A stretch of 64,000 nt of DNA from Natrinema halophilum (lineage in GTDB: Archaea > Halobacteriota > Halobacteria > Halobacteriales > Natrialbaceae), in NCBI RefSeq assembly GCF_013402815.2, contig NZ_CP058601.1, positions 3,720,001 to 3,784,000 on the forward strand, read 5' to 3'. The translations under genes and the position numbers were made by a program. The notes beneath the pieces were generated by a model. That model saw nothing but the letters and a program-made list of their open reading frames with translations. It ran no database searches and had not been told where the DNA came from. Positions 53,799 through 63,316 of this stretch are shown piece by piece. The stretch's first letter is position 1. Each line of letters begins with the position of its first letter.

Positions 53799-55313
53799 AT
53801 GACTATGAGTGACGACAGACACGACGACGCGACCGACGAACGGACCGCCGTGACGGCCGACGCGCGAGAACGCGACTCGCGGACGGATGGCCGGGGCGGC
53901 GACGAACACGATGGAGCCGACAACGAAACCGACGGCGAGAGCCGGGACGGTGGCGACGACGGATCGATGCGTCCGGGCACGATGATGCTCGCCCACCCGA
54001 CGAAAGAAATCTGGCCCCAGTATGCCATCGTCTCATTGGGTATCTGGCTCATCGCGACTGTACCAGCACTCGACTACGGGAGCGCGCCGCTGATCTGGAA
54101 CAGCGTCGTCAGCGGCCTCGTCCTTATCGCGCTCGCCGGCCTCACGATCTATCGCGAGAGCGGGTACGCCAATTACGCCAACGGGTTCGTCGGTCTCTGG
54201 CTGGTGTTCGCGCCGATCGCGTTCTGGGCGCCGTCGGCCGCCGCGTACGCCAACCACGCGCTCGTGGGCACCATGGTGATCACCTTCTCGGTCCTCATCG
54301 TGATGCGCTCGGAGATGGACGGGCCGACCGTCCCGCCGGGTTGGTCGTACAATCCGTCGACCGGCGCGCAGCGCGCGCCGCTGATCGCGCTCGGAATTTT
54401 CGGCTTTTTCGCCTCGTGGTACATGGCGGCGTTTCAGCTGGGGTACATCGGCAGCGTCTGGGACCCGATATACGGTACCGGCTCCGAACAGATCCTCACA
54501 TCGAAGGTGTCGAAGGCGTTCCCGGTTTCCGATGCCGGACTCGGCGCGGTCGCCTACTCGGTCGAGGCGCTGATGGGTTTCATGGGCGATCGGCGGCGAT
54601 GGCGCACGATGCCGTGGATGGTCGCTTTCTTCGGCGTCGTCGTGATACCCCTTGGCTTCGTTCAGGTGCTTCTGGTCATCATGCAGCCGATCATGGTCGG
54701 AACGTGGTGTACGCTCTGTCTGCTGTCGGCGTTTGGCATGCTCTGGATGATCTCGCTGACCGTCGACGAGGTCGTCGCGATGGGGCAGTACCTCGTCAGA
54801 CTGATGCGCCAGGGTGACTCACTCTGGACCGCTTTCTGGATGGGCGGGACGTTCCCCGAAGACGAGGCCGGCGTCGGTGAGAGCGCGATGCGCGAAATCG
54901 ACGATTCACCAGCGAGCGAGCCGTTCTGGGGCGTCTCGATCCCGTTGACGCTGGTGGCCGCGATGGCGCTCGGCGCGTGGCTCATGCTCTCGCCGACCGT
55001 CTTCGGGACGACCGGTTTCATGGCCGACAGCAGCCATCTGGTCGGCTCGCTCGCCGTCTCGTTTACCGTGATCGCGACCGCCGAACCCGCTCGCGCGATC
55101 AGGTTCCTCAACCTCCCGCTGGCCGTGTGGATCGCCGTCGCCCCGTGGCTGGCCGCCGGAGTTCCGACGATAGCCGCGATCAACGCCGTCGTCGCCGGCG
55201 TCCTCCTGGTGCTTCTTAGCGTCCCGCGTGGCCCGATCGAGGACCGTTACGGCGGCTGGGAGCGCTATGCAACCTTCGAGACGGTCGACCGACTGAACCC
55301 CCTCAGTAGCTAA
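53799..55313 (+). CDS. VKOR-like membrane protein with flanking SPW repeats
   Basis: 504 residues. Long acidic N-terminus (about 60), then membrane helices of an SPW-type repeat (PLIWNSVVSGLVLIALAG, GLWLVFAPIAFW), a vitamin-K-epoxide-reductase-like core with C304-T-L-C307 (VGTWCTLCLLSAF), and a second SPW-type part (LMLSPTVFGTTGFMADSSHL, LPLAVWIAVAPWLAAGVPTI). The first VKOR Cys pair is not seen, so disulfide chemistry may depend on a partner. The GH15 stop is immediately before the ATG (a second ATG is two codons on). Confidence 0.8.
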   Translation: MTMSDDRHDDATDERTAVTADARERDSRTDGRGGDEHDGADNETDGESRDGGDDGSMRPGTMMLAHPTKEIWPQYAIVSLGIWLIATVPALDYGSAPLIWNSVVSGLVLIALAGLTIYRESGYANYANGFVGLWLVFAPIAFWAPSAAAYANHALVGTMVITFSVLIVMRSEMDGPTVPPGWSYNPSTGAQRAPLIALGIFGFFASWYMAAFQLGYIGSVWDPIYGTGSEQILTSKVSKAFPVSDAGLGAVAYSVEALMGFMGDRRRWRTMPWMVAFFGVVVIPLGFVQVLLVIMQPIMVGTWCTLCLLSAFGMLWMISLTVDEVVAMGQYLVRLMRQGDSLWTAFWMGGTFPEDEAGVGESAMREIDDSPASEPFWGVSIPLTLVAAMALGAWLMLSPTVFGTTGFMADSSHLVGSLAVSFTVIATAEPARAIRFLNLPLAVWIAVAPWLAAGVPTIAAINAVVAGVLLVLLSVPRGPIEDRYGGWERYATFETVDRLNPLSS

Positions 55314-55315
55314 CG

Positions 55316-56332
55316 ATGTCAGAAGCCAACTCCGAAGTCGTCGTCGTCACCGGTGCATCGGCCGGCGTCGGGCGAGCAACCGCTCGCGCGTTCGCCGAAC
55401 GCGGCGCGAAGATCGGACTCCTCGCGAGAGGCGAGGACGGTCTCGAGGATGCGCGGAAGGACGTCGAGCGAGCCGGCGGCGAGGCGGTCGTCGTTCCGAC
55501 CGACGTCTCCGATCCCGACGCCGTCGAAGCCGCAGCCGAGACCGTCGAGGACGCGTTCGGGCCGATCGACGTCTGGGTGAACAACGCGATGGTGTCGGTG
55601 TTCTCGCCAGCCGCGGAGATGACTTCCGACGACTACCGCCGCGTCACAGAAGTCACGTATCTGGGATACGTGTACGGGACGCAGGCGGCGCTCGACCGAA
55701 TGCGGCCCCGCGACGACGGGACGATCGTGCAGGTCGGTTCGGCGCTGGCGTACCGTGGCATTCCGCTCCAATCCGCCTACTGCGGCGCGAAACACGCGAT
55801 CCAGGGTTTTACCGAATCCGTGCGGACGGAGCTCATCCACGACGACTGTGACGTTCAGCTGTCGATGGTCCAGATGCCCGCGATGAACACGCCCCAGTTC
55901 GAGTGGTCGAAAAGCAGGTTGCCGCGCAAGCCCCAGCCCGTGCCGCCGATCTACCAGCCCGAAGTCGCCGCTCGAGCGATCCTCTGGACCATCGATAACG
56001 GCAAGGACGAAATGTGGGTCGGCCGGTCGACCCTGAAAGCGATCCTCGGCAATCGTTTGATCCCACGTCGTCTCGACAACTATCTCGCCCGCGGTGGCTA
56101 CGAGGCACAGCTGACGGACGAGCCGACCGATCCCGACCGGGAGAACAACCTCGACGAACCGGTATCGGTCGATTACGGCGCTCACGGTCGGTTCGACGAA
56201 CGAGCTCGCGACCGGAGCTACCAGCTCCAGGCGTCGATGCACCGCCGCGCACTCGCCCTGTTCGTCGGACTCGCCGCTGCGATAGCGAGCGCGATTTTCG
56301 GCCGGCGCGTTCTGTCGGACGATCGGGAGTGA
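55316..56332 (+). CDS. Short-chain dehydrogenase with C-terminal membrane anchor
   Basis: 338 residues. Cofactor site VVTGASAGVGRATARAF, DVSDPDAV, active site SAYCGAKHA (Tyr-x3-Lys). Unusually for an SDR, a C-terminal extension ends in a hydrophobic helix (ALALFVGLAAAIASAIFG), suggesting membrane attachment. Starts two bases after the VKOR/SPW stop, so three genes form one operon. Substrate not predictable. Confidence 0.9.
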   Translation: MSEANSEVVVVTGASAGVGRATARAFAERGAKIGLLARGEDGLEDARKDVERAGGEAVVVPTDVSDPDAVEAAAETVEDAFGPIDVWVNNAMVSVFSPAAEMTSDDYRRVTEVTYLGYVYGTQAALDRMRPRDDGTIVQVGSALAYRGIPLQSAYCGAKHAIQGFTESVRTELIHDDCDVQLSMVQMPAMNTPQFEWSKSRLPRKPQPVPPIYQPEVAARAILWTIDNGKDEMWVGRSTLKAILGNRLIPRRLDNYLARGGYEAQLTDEPTDPDRENNLDEPVSVDYGAHGRFDERARDRSYQLQASMHRRALALFVGLAAAIASAIFGRRVLSDDRE

Positions 56333-56461
56333 GGGGCTCGCGGTCGCCACGGACCAGCCGCGATCGCCCGTCACGCGACACGTCACGGGCCCCTCGTATT
56401 CGATCGGTGCAACCGTCGCGCTTTTTGCACTTCCATTCGTACGGATAGGTAGCCAATCCAA

Positions 56462-58243
56462 ATGCAATCGACGCACCCCCGCTCGTCAGTCGCCCTCTTT
56501 TCGGCCGTGCTCGCTGCGGTGCTGATAACTGGCGGGCTCGCGGGACCGGCACTGGCGACGACCGCGGCTGCGACCCCAACCGGATCAGCCATGGAGTCCG
56601 TCGATATGACCGCGGACGCCGGGTCGACAGCCACCGGGACCAGTGAGTTAACTGCGGCCACGGCCATCGACACGGGCTCAGGGACCGGTCCAGCGGCCGA
56701 TCAGGCACGGACCGATCGTCCCGAGAATCCAACGACGGAGGACACCGTCGGCTACGTCGCGGGCTACTGGTACGACGACGAATTGCCCGTCGACGATCAG
56801 TCCGACGCGGTCGTGGCCGAAGACGAGCTCGCCCCCGTCGTCTACCGTTCGATGGCTCGCGTCGAGCGAATTCGAAATCTGACCTTCGAAGACGAGGTGT
56901 CCGTCGACGTCGTCACCCGTGCGGAGTACCGGCGGACTACCGGCGACCGGTTGGCGAACCTGACCGCGGCCGAACGCCTCGAGCAGAACGTCGGGTACGA
57001 GGCCCTGTTCACGGTCGATCGGAACACCGCAGCCACAGACGCGACCGAATCGATGTACGGCGGTGCCGTCGCCGGCTACTACGATCCCGAAACCGACGAA
57101 ATCGTCATCGTCTCCGAAAACCCCGAGACGCCCGAACTCGACGAGTTGACGCTCGGTCACGAACTCGTCCACGCGCTTCAAGACCAGCGGTTCAACCTGT
57201 CCCGCCTCCACGGATCGACTCAGGACGAGGACCTGGCTACCGACGGACTCGTCGAAGGTGACGCAAAGCGGGTCGAACTCGAGTACAAAAGCCGGTGTCG
57301 CTTCGATTGGAGCTGTCTCTCTCCAAGCTCCGAGAACGGAAATCTTCCCGCCGATATCAACTGGGGCATCTACTTCACCATCTATCAGCCCTACAGCGAC
57401 GGCCCCGATTACGTCAACTATCTCCGCGATCAGGATCGAGGGTGGTCGGCCGTCAATGCAGCCTACGACGATCCGCCGACGACCACCTCGGCCGTGATCC
57501 ACCCCGGTTCCGAACGCGAACCGGCGAACGTCTCGGTTCCGGACCGCTCGAGTGGCGACTGGCGACAGCTCACCGTCGACGGCCAGGTGGCGGCCGACAC
57601 CGTCGGTGAGACGGGCATGGTCGCGATGTTCGTCGCCGACGCGTTCGAATCGAGCCGACAACCGGTGATCGAACAGGGCGACTTCCTCGACGGCGGCAGT
57701 CAGGGGTACGACTACGATCACTCCGTCACGAACGGCTGGATCGCGGACCGACTGGTCGTCTACACGAACGACGACGCAGCCAACGCGAGTACACCGTCGG
57801 CGGCCGGCCAAGCCGGCTACGTCTGGCGATCCGAGTGGCAATCGGCTGCGGACGCCCAGGAGTTCGTCGACGGCTATCTCCAGCTGCTCGAGTCACACGG
57901 TGCCAAAGCCTCCGACGATCGACAGGACACCTTCCTGATCGACGACGGCGGCTACGGGGGCGCGTACTACGTCGAGCTAAACGGGTCCACGGCGACGATC
58001 ATCCGTGCGCCGTCCGCTGACGAGCTGTCGACCGTCGAGGCCGGCGCTGCACCCAGCGGAGATGATTCCCTCGAGTTCCCCGCGGACGACGATTCGGACG
58101 AGTCCGATACGATTCCCGGCTTCGGTCCGTCCGTCGCGATCGGCGCGCTCGTTCTCTTCCTGTTTGGCAGCCGTTCTCGGATCGTCCCAAATCAGGGTCG
58201 GTTTCGATCTGGCCCTCACGGACGGAACGATAACCGTGACTGA
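56462..58243 (+). CDS. Hvo_1808-family surface protein with PGF-CTERM anchor
   Basis: 593 residues. N-terminal signal peptide (LFSAVLAAVLITGGLAGPAL), a Thr/Ala-rich stretch, then the Hvo_1808-type domain with a zinc-protease-like motif H233-ELV-H237 (LGHELVHALQDQRFNL) plus a downstream EGDA segment (GLVEGDAKRVELEYK) that could give the third ligand. The C-terminus PGFGPSVAIGALVLFLFGSRSR-type tail (PGF, hydrophobic helix, basic end) is a PGF-CTERM signal for archaeosortase processing and lipid anchoring. Probable cell-surface metallopeptidase; the paralogue follows. Confidence 0.87.
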   Translation: MQSTHPRSSVALFSAVLAAVLITGGLAGPALATTAAATPTGSAMESVDMTADAGSTATGTSELTAATAIDTGSGTGPAADQARTDRPENPTTEDTVGYVAGYWYDDELPVDDQSDAVVAEDELAPVVYRSMARVERIRNLTFEDEVSVDVVTRAEYRRTTGDRLANLTAAERLEQNVGYEALFTVDRNTAATDATESMYGGAVAGYYDPETDEIVIVSENPETPELDELTLGHELVHALQDQRFNLSRLHGSTQDEDLATDGLVEGDAKRVELEYKSRCRFDWSCLSPSSENGNLPADINWGIYFTIYQPYSDGPDYVNYLRDQDRGWSAVNAAYDDPPTTTSAVIHPGSEREPANVSVPDRSSGDWRQLTVDGQVAADTVGETGMVAMFVADAFESSRQPVIEQGDFLDGGSQGYDYDHSVTNGWIADRLVVYTNDDAANASTPSAAGQAGYVWRSEWQSAADAQEFVDGYLQLLESHGAKASDDRQDTFLIDDGGYGGAYYVELNGSTATIIRAPSADELSTVEAGAAPSGDDSLEFPADDDSDESDTIPGFGPSVAIGALVLFLFGSRSRIVPNQGRFRSGPHGRNDNRD

Positions 58244-58302
58244 ATACCGCAAATACGACTCGGGAGGTCGTTTACGGTACGATTTCGACGAACAGCAGAC
58301 CG

Positions 58303-59883
58303 ATGAAACGGGGTAGACTACTCGCGGTCCTCGTCCTGGTGGTCCTCTCGGGGTGTGCCCTCCCCGGCGACACCGGCGGATTCGACGCTGATCGTGAACT
58401 CGGGCACGTCGGTGACTACGCGTCCGGTGACGATTTCACGTTCGATACGAGCAACGGCCTCACCCGAAACCAGCTCGAGGCAGTCAAGTACCGTGCGATG
58501 GCTCGGATCGAGGTCGTACGCGGGTTGAAGTTCAGCCGTGACGTCGAACTCGAGGTAGTGAGCCGAGCGGAGTACCGCAACCGGCGGGCGGGTACCGAGG
58601 GGAACGCATCAGCGTTCAGGAACGAACTCTGGCGCGGCGCGTTCGTCGTCGACGGAGAGACGGATGTCGGGCGCGCCTTCGACGATCTTTACGGTGACTC
58701 CGTCCAGGGCTACTACGTGAACGACCGGGTCGTGATCGTTTCCGACGACACCGACCGAATCCGAATCGACAGGTGGGTTCTGGTCCACGAGCTGACCCAC
58801 GCATTGCAGGATCAACAGTTCGGAATCGCCCGCGAGAGCGATCGCGTAGACGGCGTTCGTGCCGAGAACGGCTTGATCGAAGGGGAGGCGAACTACGTTT
58901 CTCGGCAGTACGATCGCCGATGCGGGGCGGAGTGGCAGTGCATGCCCGAACGGCGGGGACCGACGGCTTCCGGCGAGACGCTCTCCGATCGACCGTTCAA
59001 CGTCGGGCTCTTCCTCTCGATCTACGCGCCGTACGCGGAAGGGACGCCGTTCGTCGCCGATCTTCACGAGCGCGACGGCTGGGACTCGGTCGATCGAGCT
59101 CACGGAAACCCGCCCCGTAGCACGTCCCAGTTGATCCATCCGGACCACTATCCCGACAGGGAACCGATCGACGTCGCGATCCCGGATCGTTCGAGCGACG
59201 ATTGGCGCCCGATCACGAAAGGAACCGACGGGAGTAACGGTGGTGCCCCCGTAGCCCGCACGGAGACGCTCGGCGAGGCGACCCTGTTCGCGACGCTGTG
59301 GGCAAACGGTGTGATCGACCGCCCGCTCACTGCGGGCACGTCCGAATTCGCGACGTACAACTATTCCCACCCCGCGACCGCCGGGTGGGCCGGGGACGCC
59401 GTCCAGGTCTACCGAAATATGGCGAATCGAAACAGAACGGGACACGTCTGGCGGCTCACCTGGGACAGTCCGGCAGATGCGGCCGCGTTCGCCGACGCGT
59501 ATCGGACGCTCCTCACACGTCGCGGAGCAGAGATCGTCGAATCCACGGCGGTTACAGAGAGGGACGTGTATCGAATTCCGGACGGGACGCAATTCGCTGG
59601 CGCGTATCGTATCGACGTGACCAGCGACACGGTCGAGATCGTCGGCGCACCGTCGGTCGACGACATTGCGGCGATCCACGCCGCGGGGCCGGTGTCAGAA
59701 CAGAACGGGTCGCTCGAGACAGCGTCCGCCCTCGAACCGGCTACACCCATTTCGTCATCCCGATCTGAAGACGATATCGAACCGCAGGCAGTGGAAGGAT
59801 ACAGCAGTCCTCGAGATTTCGCGGGTAGAACCGGGACGTCACAGCGGACCTCGGGGACGACTCGAGCGGCGGTAGACGGGTAG
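58303..59883 (+). CDS. Hvo_1808-family lipoprotein paralogue
   Basis: 526 residues. N-terminal lipobox (LVLVVLSGCALPGD; Cys at residue 18 or so) indicates a lipid-anchored protein. The central part matches its upstream neighbour (KYRAMARIEVVRGL, H162-ELT-H166 in LVHELTHALQDQQFG, ENGLIEGEANYVSRQYDRRC). The tail is low-complexity (Ser/Thr/Arg) and has no PGF-CTERM. So two tandem paralogues use different surface anchors. Likely arose by duplication; function as metallopeptidase is inferred from the motif. Confidence 0.86.
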   Translation: MKRGRLLAVLVLVVLSGCALPGDTGGFDADRELGHVGDYASGDDFTFDTSNGLTRNQLEAVKYRAMARIEVVRGLKFSRDVELEVVSRAEYRNRRAGTEGNASAFRNELWRGAFVVDGETDVGRAFDDLYGDSVQGYYVNDRVVIVSDDTDRIRIDRWVLVHELTHALQDQQFGIARESDRVDGVRAENGLIEGEANYVSRQYDRRCGAEWQCMPERRGPTASGETLSDRPFNVGLFLSIYAPYAEGTPFVADLHERDGWDSVDRAHGNPPRSTSQLIHPDHYPDREPIDVAIPDRSSDDWRPITKGTDGSNGGAPVARTETLGEATLFATLWANGVIDRPLTAGTSEFATYNYSHPATAGWAGDAVQVYRNMANRNRTGHVWRLTWDSPADAAAFADAYRTLLTRRGAEIVESTAVTERDVYRIPDGTQFAGAYRIDVTSDTVEIVGAPSVDDIAAIHAAGPVSEQNGSLETASALEPATPISSSRSEDDIEPQAVEGYSSPRDFAGRTGTSQRTSGTTRAAVDG

Positions 59884-59913
59884 CTTTTTTGCCTCCCGGG
59901 GAAAACCGGCGAT

Positions 59914-61065
59914 ATGTCAAATCCGTTCGGAACGGTTTCCCCTGAGGCAATTCTCGACGGGGAAGCGACAGACGCGTACTTCGAGCGTACTCGGGACACG
60001 CTCGAGTTCGCGGACAAGAATCCGCACGTCGTCGCCGAAGTAACCGCGGATCAGTTTTCGACCGGCGATTTCGACGTCTTCACTGGTGTGAAAGATGTCG
60101 CAACGCTGCTCGAAGGGCGGGATCTCGATGCCGACGCGCTCCCCGACGGCAAGTTGTTCGACGGTGGTCCGGTACTTCGAATCGAGGGTCGATACCTCGA
60201 GTTCGCCGAACTCGAGACGTCGCTGTTGGGGTTTCTCTCCCAGCCCAGCGGATTCGCTACGGCGGCACTCGAGGCGCGACTCGCGGCTCCAGACTCTCTC
60301 GTCCTGTCGTTCGGCGCCCGCCACGTTCACCCATCGATCGCCACGACGGTCGAACGAGCGGCGTTGCTGGCTGGTTTAGACGGTTTTTCTCACGTTGCAG
60401 CAGGCGACATTCTGGACCGAGAGGCGAGCGGGACGATGCCGCATGCGCTCATGTTCTGCTTCGGCGCGGGCAACCAGGCAGACGCCTGGGCGGCGTTCGA
60501 TGACGCCGTCTCCGAGGCGGTCCCGCGGATCGCGCTGGTCGACACCTTCTGGGATGAGAAAAGCGAAAGTCTACTGGCCGCCGAGACGCTCGGTGACGAC
60601 CTCGACGGCGTCCGGATCGATACGACGAGCTCCCGACGCGGCGATTTCGAGCACATCATCCGCGAAGTTCGCTGGGAACTTGACGCCCGGGGCTACGAGG
60701 ACGTGGACATCTTTTGTAGCGGCGGTCTCGATCCGGACACCATCCGCCCGCTGTGTGCGTTCGCTGACGGCTTCGGCGTCGGCAGCCACATCACCGGGGC
60801 CGAATCGGTGGATTTCAGCCTCGATATCGTCGAAATCGACGGCGAACCGATTTCCAAACGGGGCAAACTCGCCGGCGTCAAGGACGTCTATCGAACCCCC
60901 GAAGGCGGCCACCACGTCTCACTCGCCGACCATGAGGGGCCGACTGAGGGCGAACCGCTGTTCGAGCCGCTAATACGCGACGGCGAGATCGTCCGATCGT
61001 TCGATCTCGATGCGGCGACCGACCGGTGTCTCGAGGACGCCGAGGTCGTCGGGGTTGGCCAGTAA
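59914..61065 (+). CDS. pncB: Nicotinate phosphoribosyltransferase
   Basis: 383 residues. Salvages nicotinate to nicotinate mononucleotide. Archaeal type related to NadC: conserved LLGFLSQPSGFATAALEARL, SFGARHVHPSIATTVERAAL, AGDILDREASGTMPHALMFC and barrel-end VDIFCSGGLDPDTIRPLCAF, GFGVGSHITGAESVDFSLDI with KRGKLAGVKDVYR. Monocistronic with a short AT-rich promoter region after the lipoprotein gene. Complements the de novo nad genes in this window. Confidence 0.92.
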   Translation: MSNPFGTVSPEAILDGEATDAYFERTRDTLEFADKNPHVVAEVTADQFSTGDFDVFTGVKDVATLLEGRDLDADALPDGKLFDGGPVLRIEGRYLEFAELETSLLGFLSQPSGFATAALEARLAAPDSLVLSFGARHVHPSIATTVERAALLAGLDGFSHVAAGDILDREASGTMPHALMFCFGAGNQADAWAAFDDAVSEAVPRIALVDTFWDEKSESLLAAETLGDDLDGVRIDTTSSRRGDFEHIIREVRWELDARGYEDVDIFCSGGLDPDTIRPLCAFADGFGVGSHITGAESVDFSLDIVEIDGEPISKRGKLAGVKDVYRTPEGGHHVSLADHEGPTEGEPLFEPLIRDGEIVRSFDLDAATDRCLEDAEVVGVGQ

Positions 61066-61398
61066 CCCGACCCTGCCGACACACGTCGACGTCGCGACTG
61101 AACTATCGATCAGACCGTCTTCGTTTCCGGGATTTCTGGGTTCTATACGTGGCCCACATATTGTAGTCCGCCGCACTGTCAGTACCGCTCGTTTCTCTCG
61201 TCGATCTGATCGCATTCTGGCGTACTTCGTCCGTCGCTGCTGTGGCGAACGATCAACTCGGATCGATGGTCGAGAATTCGAATTGTCTCACGACCATGAG
61301 AGTAACCGTACCCGTGATGGTGAAGGGACGCCCGGATCAGCTCTCCTGCGACAGGGACGGCTCTCGAGGGACGACTCGTCGGAAGAAGGGGATTCCAG
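61066..61398. other. Intergenic region between convergent genes
   Basis: About 330 bp; no gene, repeat or promoter identified. Both flanking genes point inward, so it likely holds their terminators. Confidence 0.5.
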
Positions 61399-61998
61399 TT
61401 ATACCTGTTCGATGCTGCCGTCGGCCTTGCGCTCACGGAAGACTTGGCCCTCGAACAGCGTGACGACGACGTCGTCGTTCTGCCAGGCTCCTGGTGAAAG
61501 TTTGGCCTTTCGACACGTTCGATCGAGATATTCGCGGGCGCTCCAGTCGTTTTCGACCGGCACCGTTGGATAGAGCCAGCCGCCTTCCCCGCCGTCGATG
61601 GCGACACCGTGAGTGCCGATTTCGAGGTCGGCCAACGGATCATCGGTTAGAACGACGTTCTTGACCGTACAGACCGAGACCGTGAGATTCGGTAGCTCCG
61701 AGGGACTCACTTCGGAGCCACAGGAATCCTCGCTCGCGGCCTCGATCGCCGCGTCGACGATGACGTGGCCGAGCTGATCACCCGAACGGTAGCCGCCTGC
61801 GCAGCCTCTCAGGCTTCCTCGGCCGCGGGTTGATTCGAGGCGGACGAACGCGCCGGTTCGCTCGTAGAAGGCTTCACGCATGCTTCCCGGTTGTTCTCGT
61901 TGCCCGTGTCGTACGTAAGATTCGACGGCTTCGCGCGCAAGTTCGACGGCGCGCGCACCGTCTTCGTAGGAGAGGTCGACGCCCTGTCGCTGGGACAT
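61399..61998 (-). CDS. AMMECR1-family protein
   Basis: 199 residues. AMMECR1 core LRGCAGGYRSGDQLGHVIVD with the invariant LRGCxG, followed by LPNLTVSVCTVKNVVLTDDP and GTHGVAIDGGEGGWLYPTVP, FRERKADGSIEQV. Often linked in bacteria to radical-SAM AmmeMemoRadiSam modules; here it stands alone. Function unknown. ATG at MSQRQGVDL; a longer frame (eight codons more) is possible. Confidence 0.9.
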   Translation of the reverse strand: MSQRQGVDLSYEDGARAVELAREAVESYVRHGQREQPGSMREAFYERTGAFVRLESTRGRGSLRGCAGGYRSGDQLGHVIVDAAIEAASEDSCGSEVSPSELPNLTVSVCTVKNVVLTDDPLADLEIGTHGVAIDGGEGGWLYPTVPVENDWSAREYLDRTCRKAKLSPGAWQNDDVVVTLFEGQVFRERKADGSIEQV

Positions 61999-62211
61999 AC
62001 AGATGTACATGGGGATCGTCATCCTAAAACGCTTCCATTCGACTCGAGAGGCAGTGACAACGGTAATGAGCGATTAAATTTGTCCACCGTCTGCCCGAGA
62101 ATTGGATGACGGCTTTGCTGTCCTGGGTGAGACGGGCAGTCGATCTGTTGTGGGATCACGCCTCGGTCGTTCAGCGACGCAGCGTTCTGTCCGTGCACTA
62201 CGACTGGCCCG

Positions 62212-63102
62212 TCAGTCGGTGGCGGTGAAGTCGTCGGTGAGCTGATTCACGCACCCGACCGTCCGGTCGGGATTGAAGTAATCGCAGTGCTGTGGCACCG
62301 ATTCCGTGACGTCGACCTCGTAGTAGTTGTCCGGAGTTGACCCGGTGGACCACCAGCCGCCGCAGTCCGAGCCTTCACAGCCGAGCCCGTTTTCGAACGT
62401 GCTGAAGTCGTAGAGCGTACAGACGACGGTGTCGTCTTCGGAACGGTAGCTGTAGACTTCGTCGGCGGAATTCCGTATTCCGTCCGAGAACCGGCCGTCG
62501 TTACAGACCGACGTATCCTCGACAGCAGCTCCGACCAGCGAGACGGTATCGAGGACGACGTCACCGTCGAGTTCTGAGAGGGCCTCGAGTATCACGCGGG
62601 TCCCCAGGGAGTGGCCGATGAGTCGCAACCTCGTATCCGTCCGCCCCTGAAATGTTCTGCGAAGGCAGCGACCGAGACGAACGCCCGCGTCGTCGGCGTT
62701 GCTCTCTGCGTCCCAGAAGTTGAGCGTATCCGACGCCCATGAAGCAGCCGTCATCGGCACGTCGTAGCCCGCCTCCTGAAGTGCCATATCGAGCGCGTAC
62801 GTCTGGTCGTCGCTGGATTGCCTTCCGTTCCAGCCATGGACGTAGAGACAGAGCTCGTCCCCGTCCAGTTCCACTGGCTCTGGTCGTTCTCGTGTCAAAT
62901 CGATCGTCGGATACGCCGTTGGCGAGTTGGGCCAGTTAGTGCAATCTTTGATATTACCTGCCGATACGGAACTGCTCGCTCCCACCAGTCCGGCCAGGCC
63001 GGCCGATCCAGCCGAGGCTGCCCTGAGAACTCGCCGTCGCGTCGGTCCACCCGGTTCCTCTCCACTATCCGTGCTACCGAACCCCATGCCAATGCCCCCC
63101 AT
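62212..63102 (-). CDS. Tat-exported alpha/beta hydrolase
   Basis: 296 residues. Twin-arginine signal (TRRRVLRAASAGSAGLAGLV, cleavage near SVSAG). Alpha/beta hydrolase pattern: oxyanion strand LCLYVHGWNGRQSS, nucleophile elbow LIGHSLGTRVILEAL, and late acid/His region (ESVPQHCDYFNPDRT). Eight or so Cys in the mature part suggest disulfides outside the cell. Possible lipase/esterase. The chosen start gives MGGIGMGFGSTDSG before the RR motif; a longer frame has Lys/Tyr-rich unlikely extension. Confidence 0.85.
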   Translation of the reverse strand: MGGIGMGFGSTDSGEEPGGPTRRRVLRAASAGSAGLAGLVGASSSVSAGNIKDCTNWPNSPTAYPTIDLTRERPEPVELDGDELCLYVHGWNGRQSSDDQTYALDMALQEAGYDVPMTAASWASDTLNFWDAESNADDAGVRLGRCLRRTFQGRTDTRLRLIGHSLGTRVILEALSELDGDVVLDTVSLVGAAVEDTSVCNDGRFSDGIRNSADEVYSYRSEDDTVVCTLYDFSTFENGLGCEGSDCGGWWSTGSTPDNYYEVDVTESVPQHCDYFNPDRTVGCVNQLTDDFTATD

Positions 63103-63294
63103 ACGTAATATATAATAATTACGTTTAGGTCTATATTTCTTTCTTACCATATACACTATTTTCATATTTTATATGTGAGTCCATGGAGCGAGAACGGGGC
63201 GCGGAGGGGCGTCGCGGCGTGGTCAGAGGCCCGATTCACCGAGTTCGAAAGCCGAGTATCCGCGACCGGGGGACTTATTCTCCAGAGGCTCCAA

Positions 63295-63302
63295 TTATAA
63301 TT
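63295..63302 (+). promoter_or_regulatory. TATA box candidate of rnpB
   Basis: TTATAATT, about 20 bp before the first base of helix P1 of the RNase P RNA, in an otherwise GC-rich context. Confidence 0.55.
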
Positions 63303-63316
63303 GGGAGAGAGAGCCC

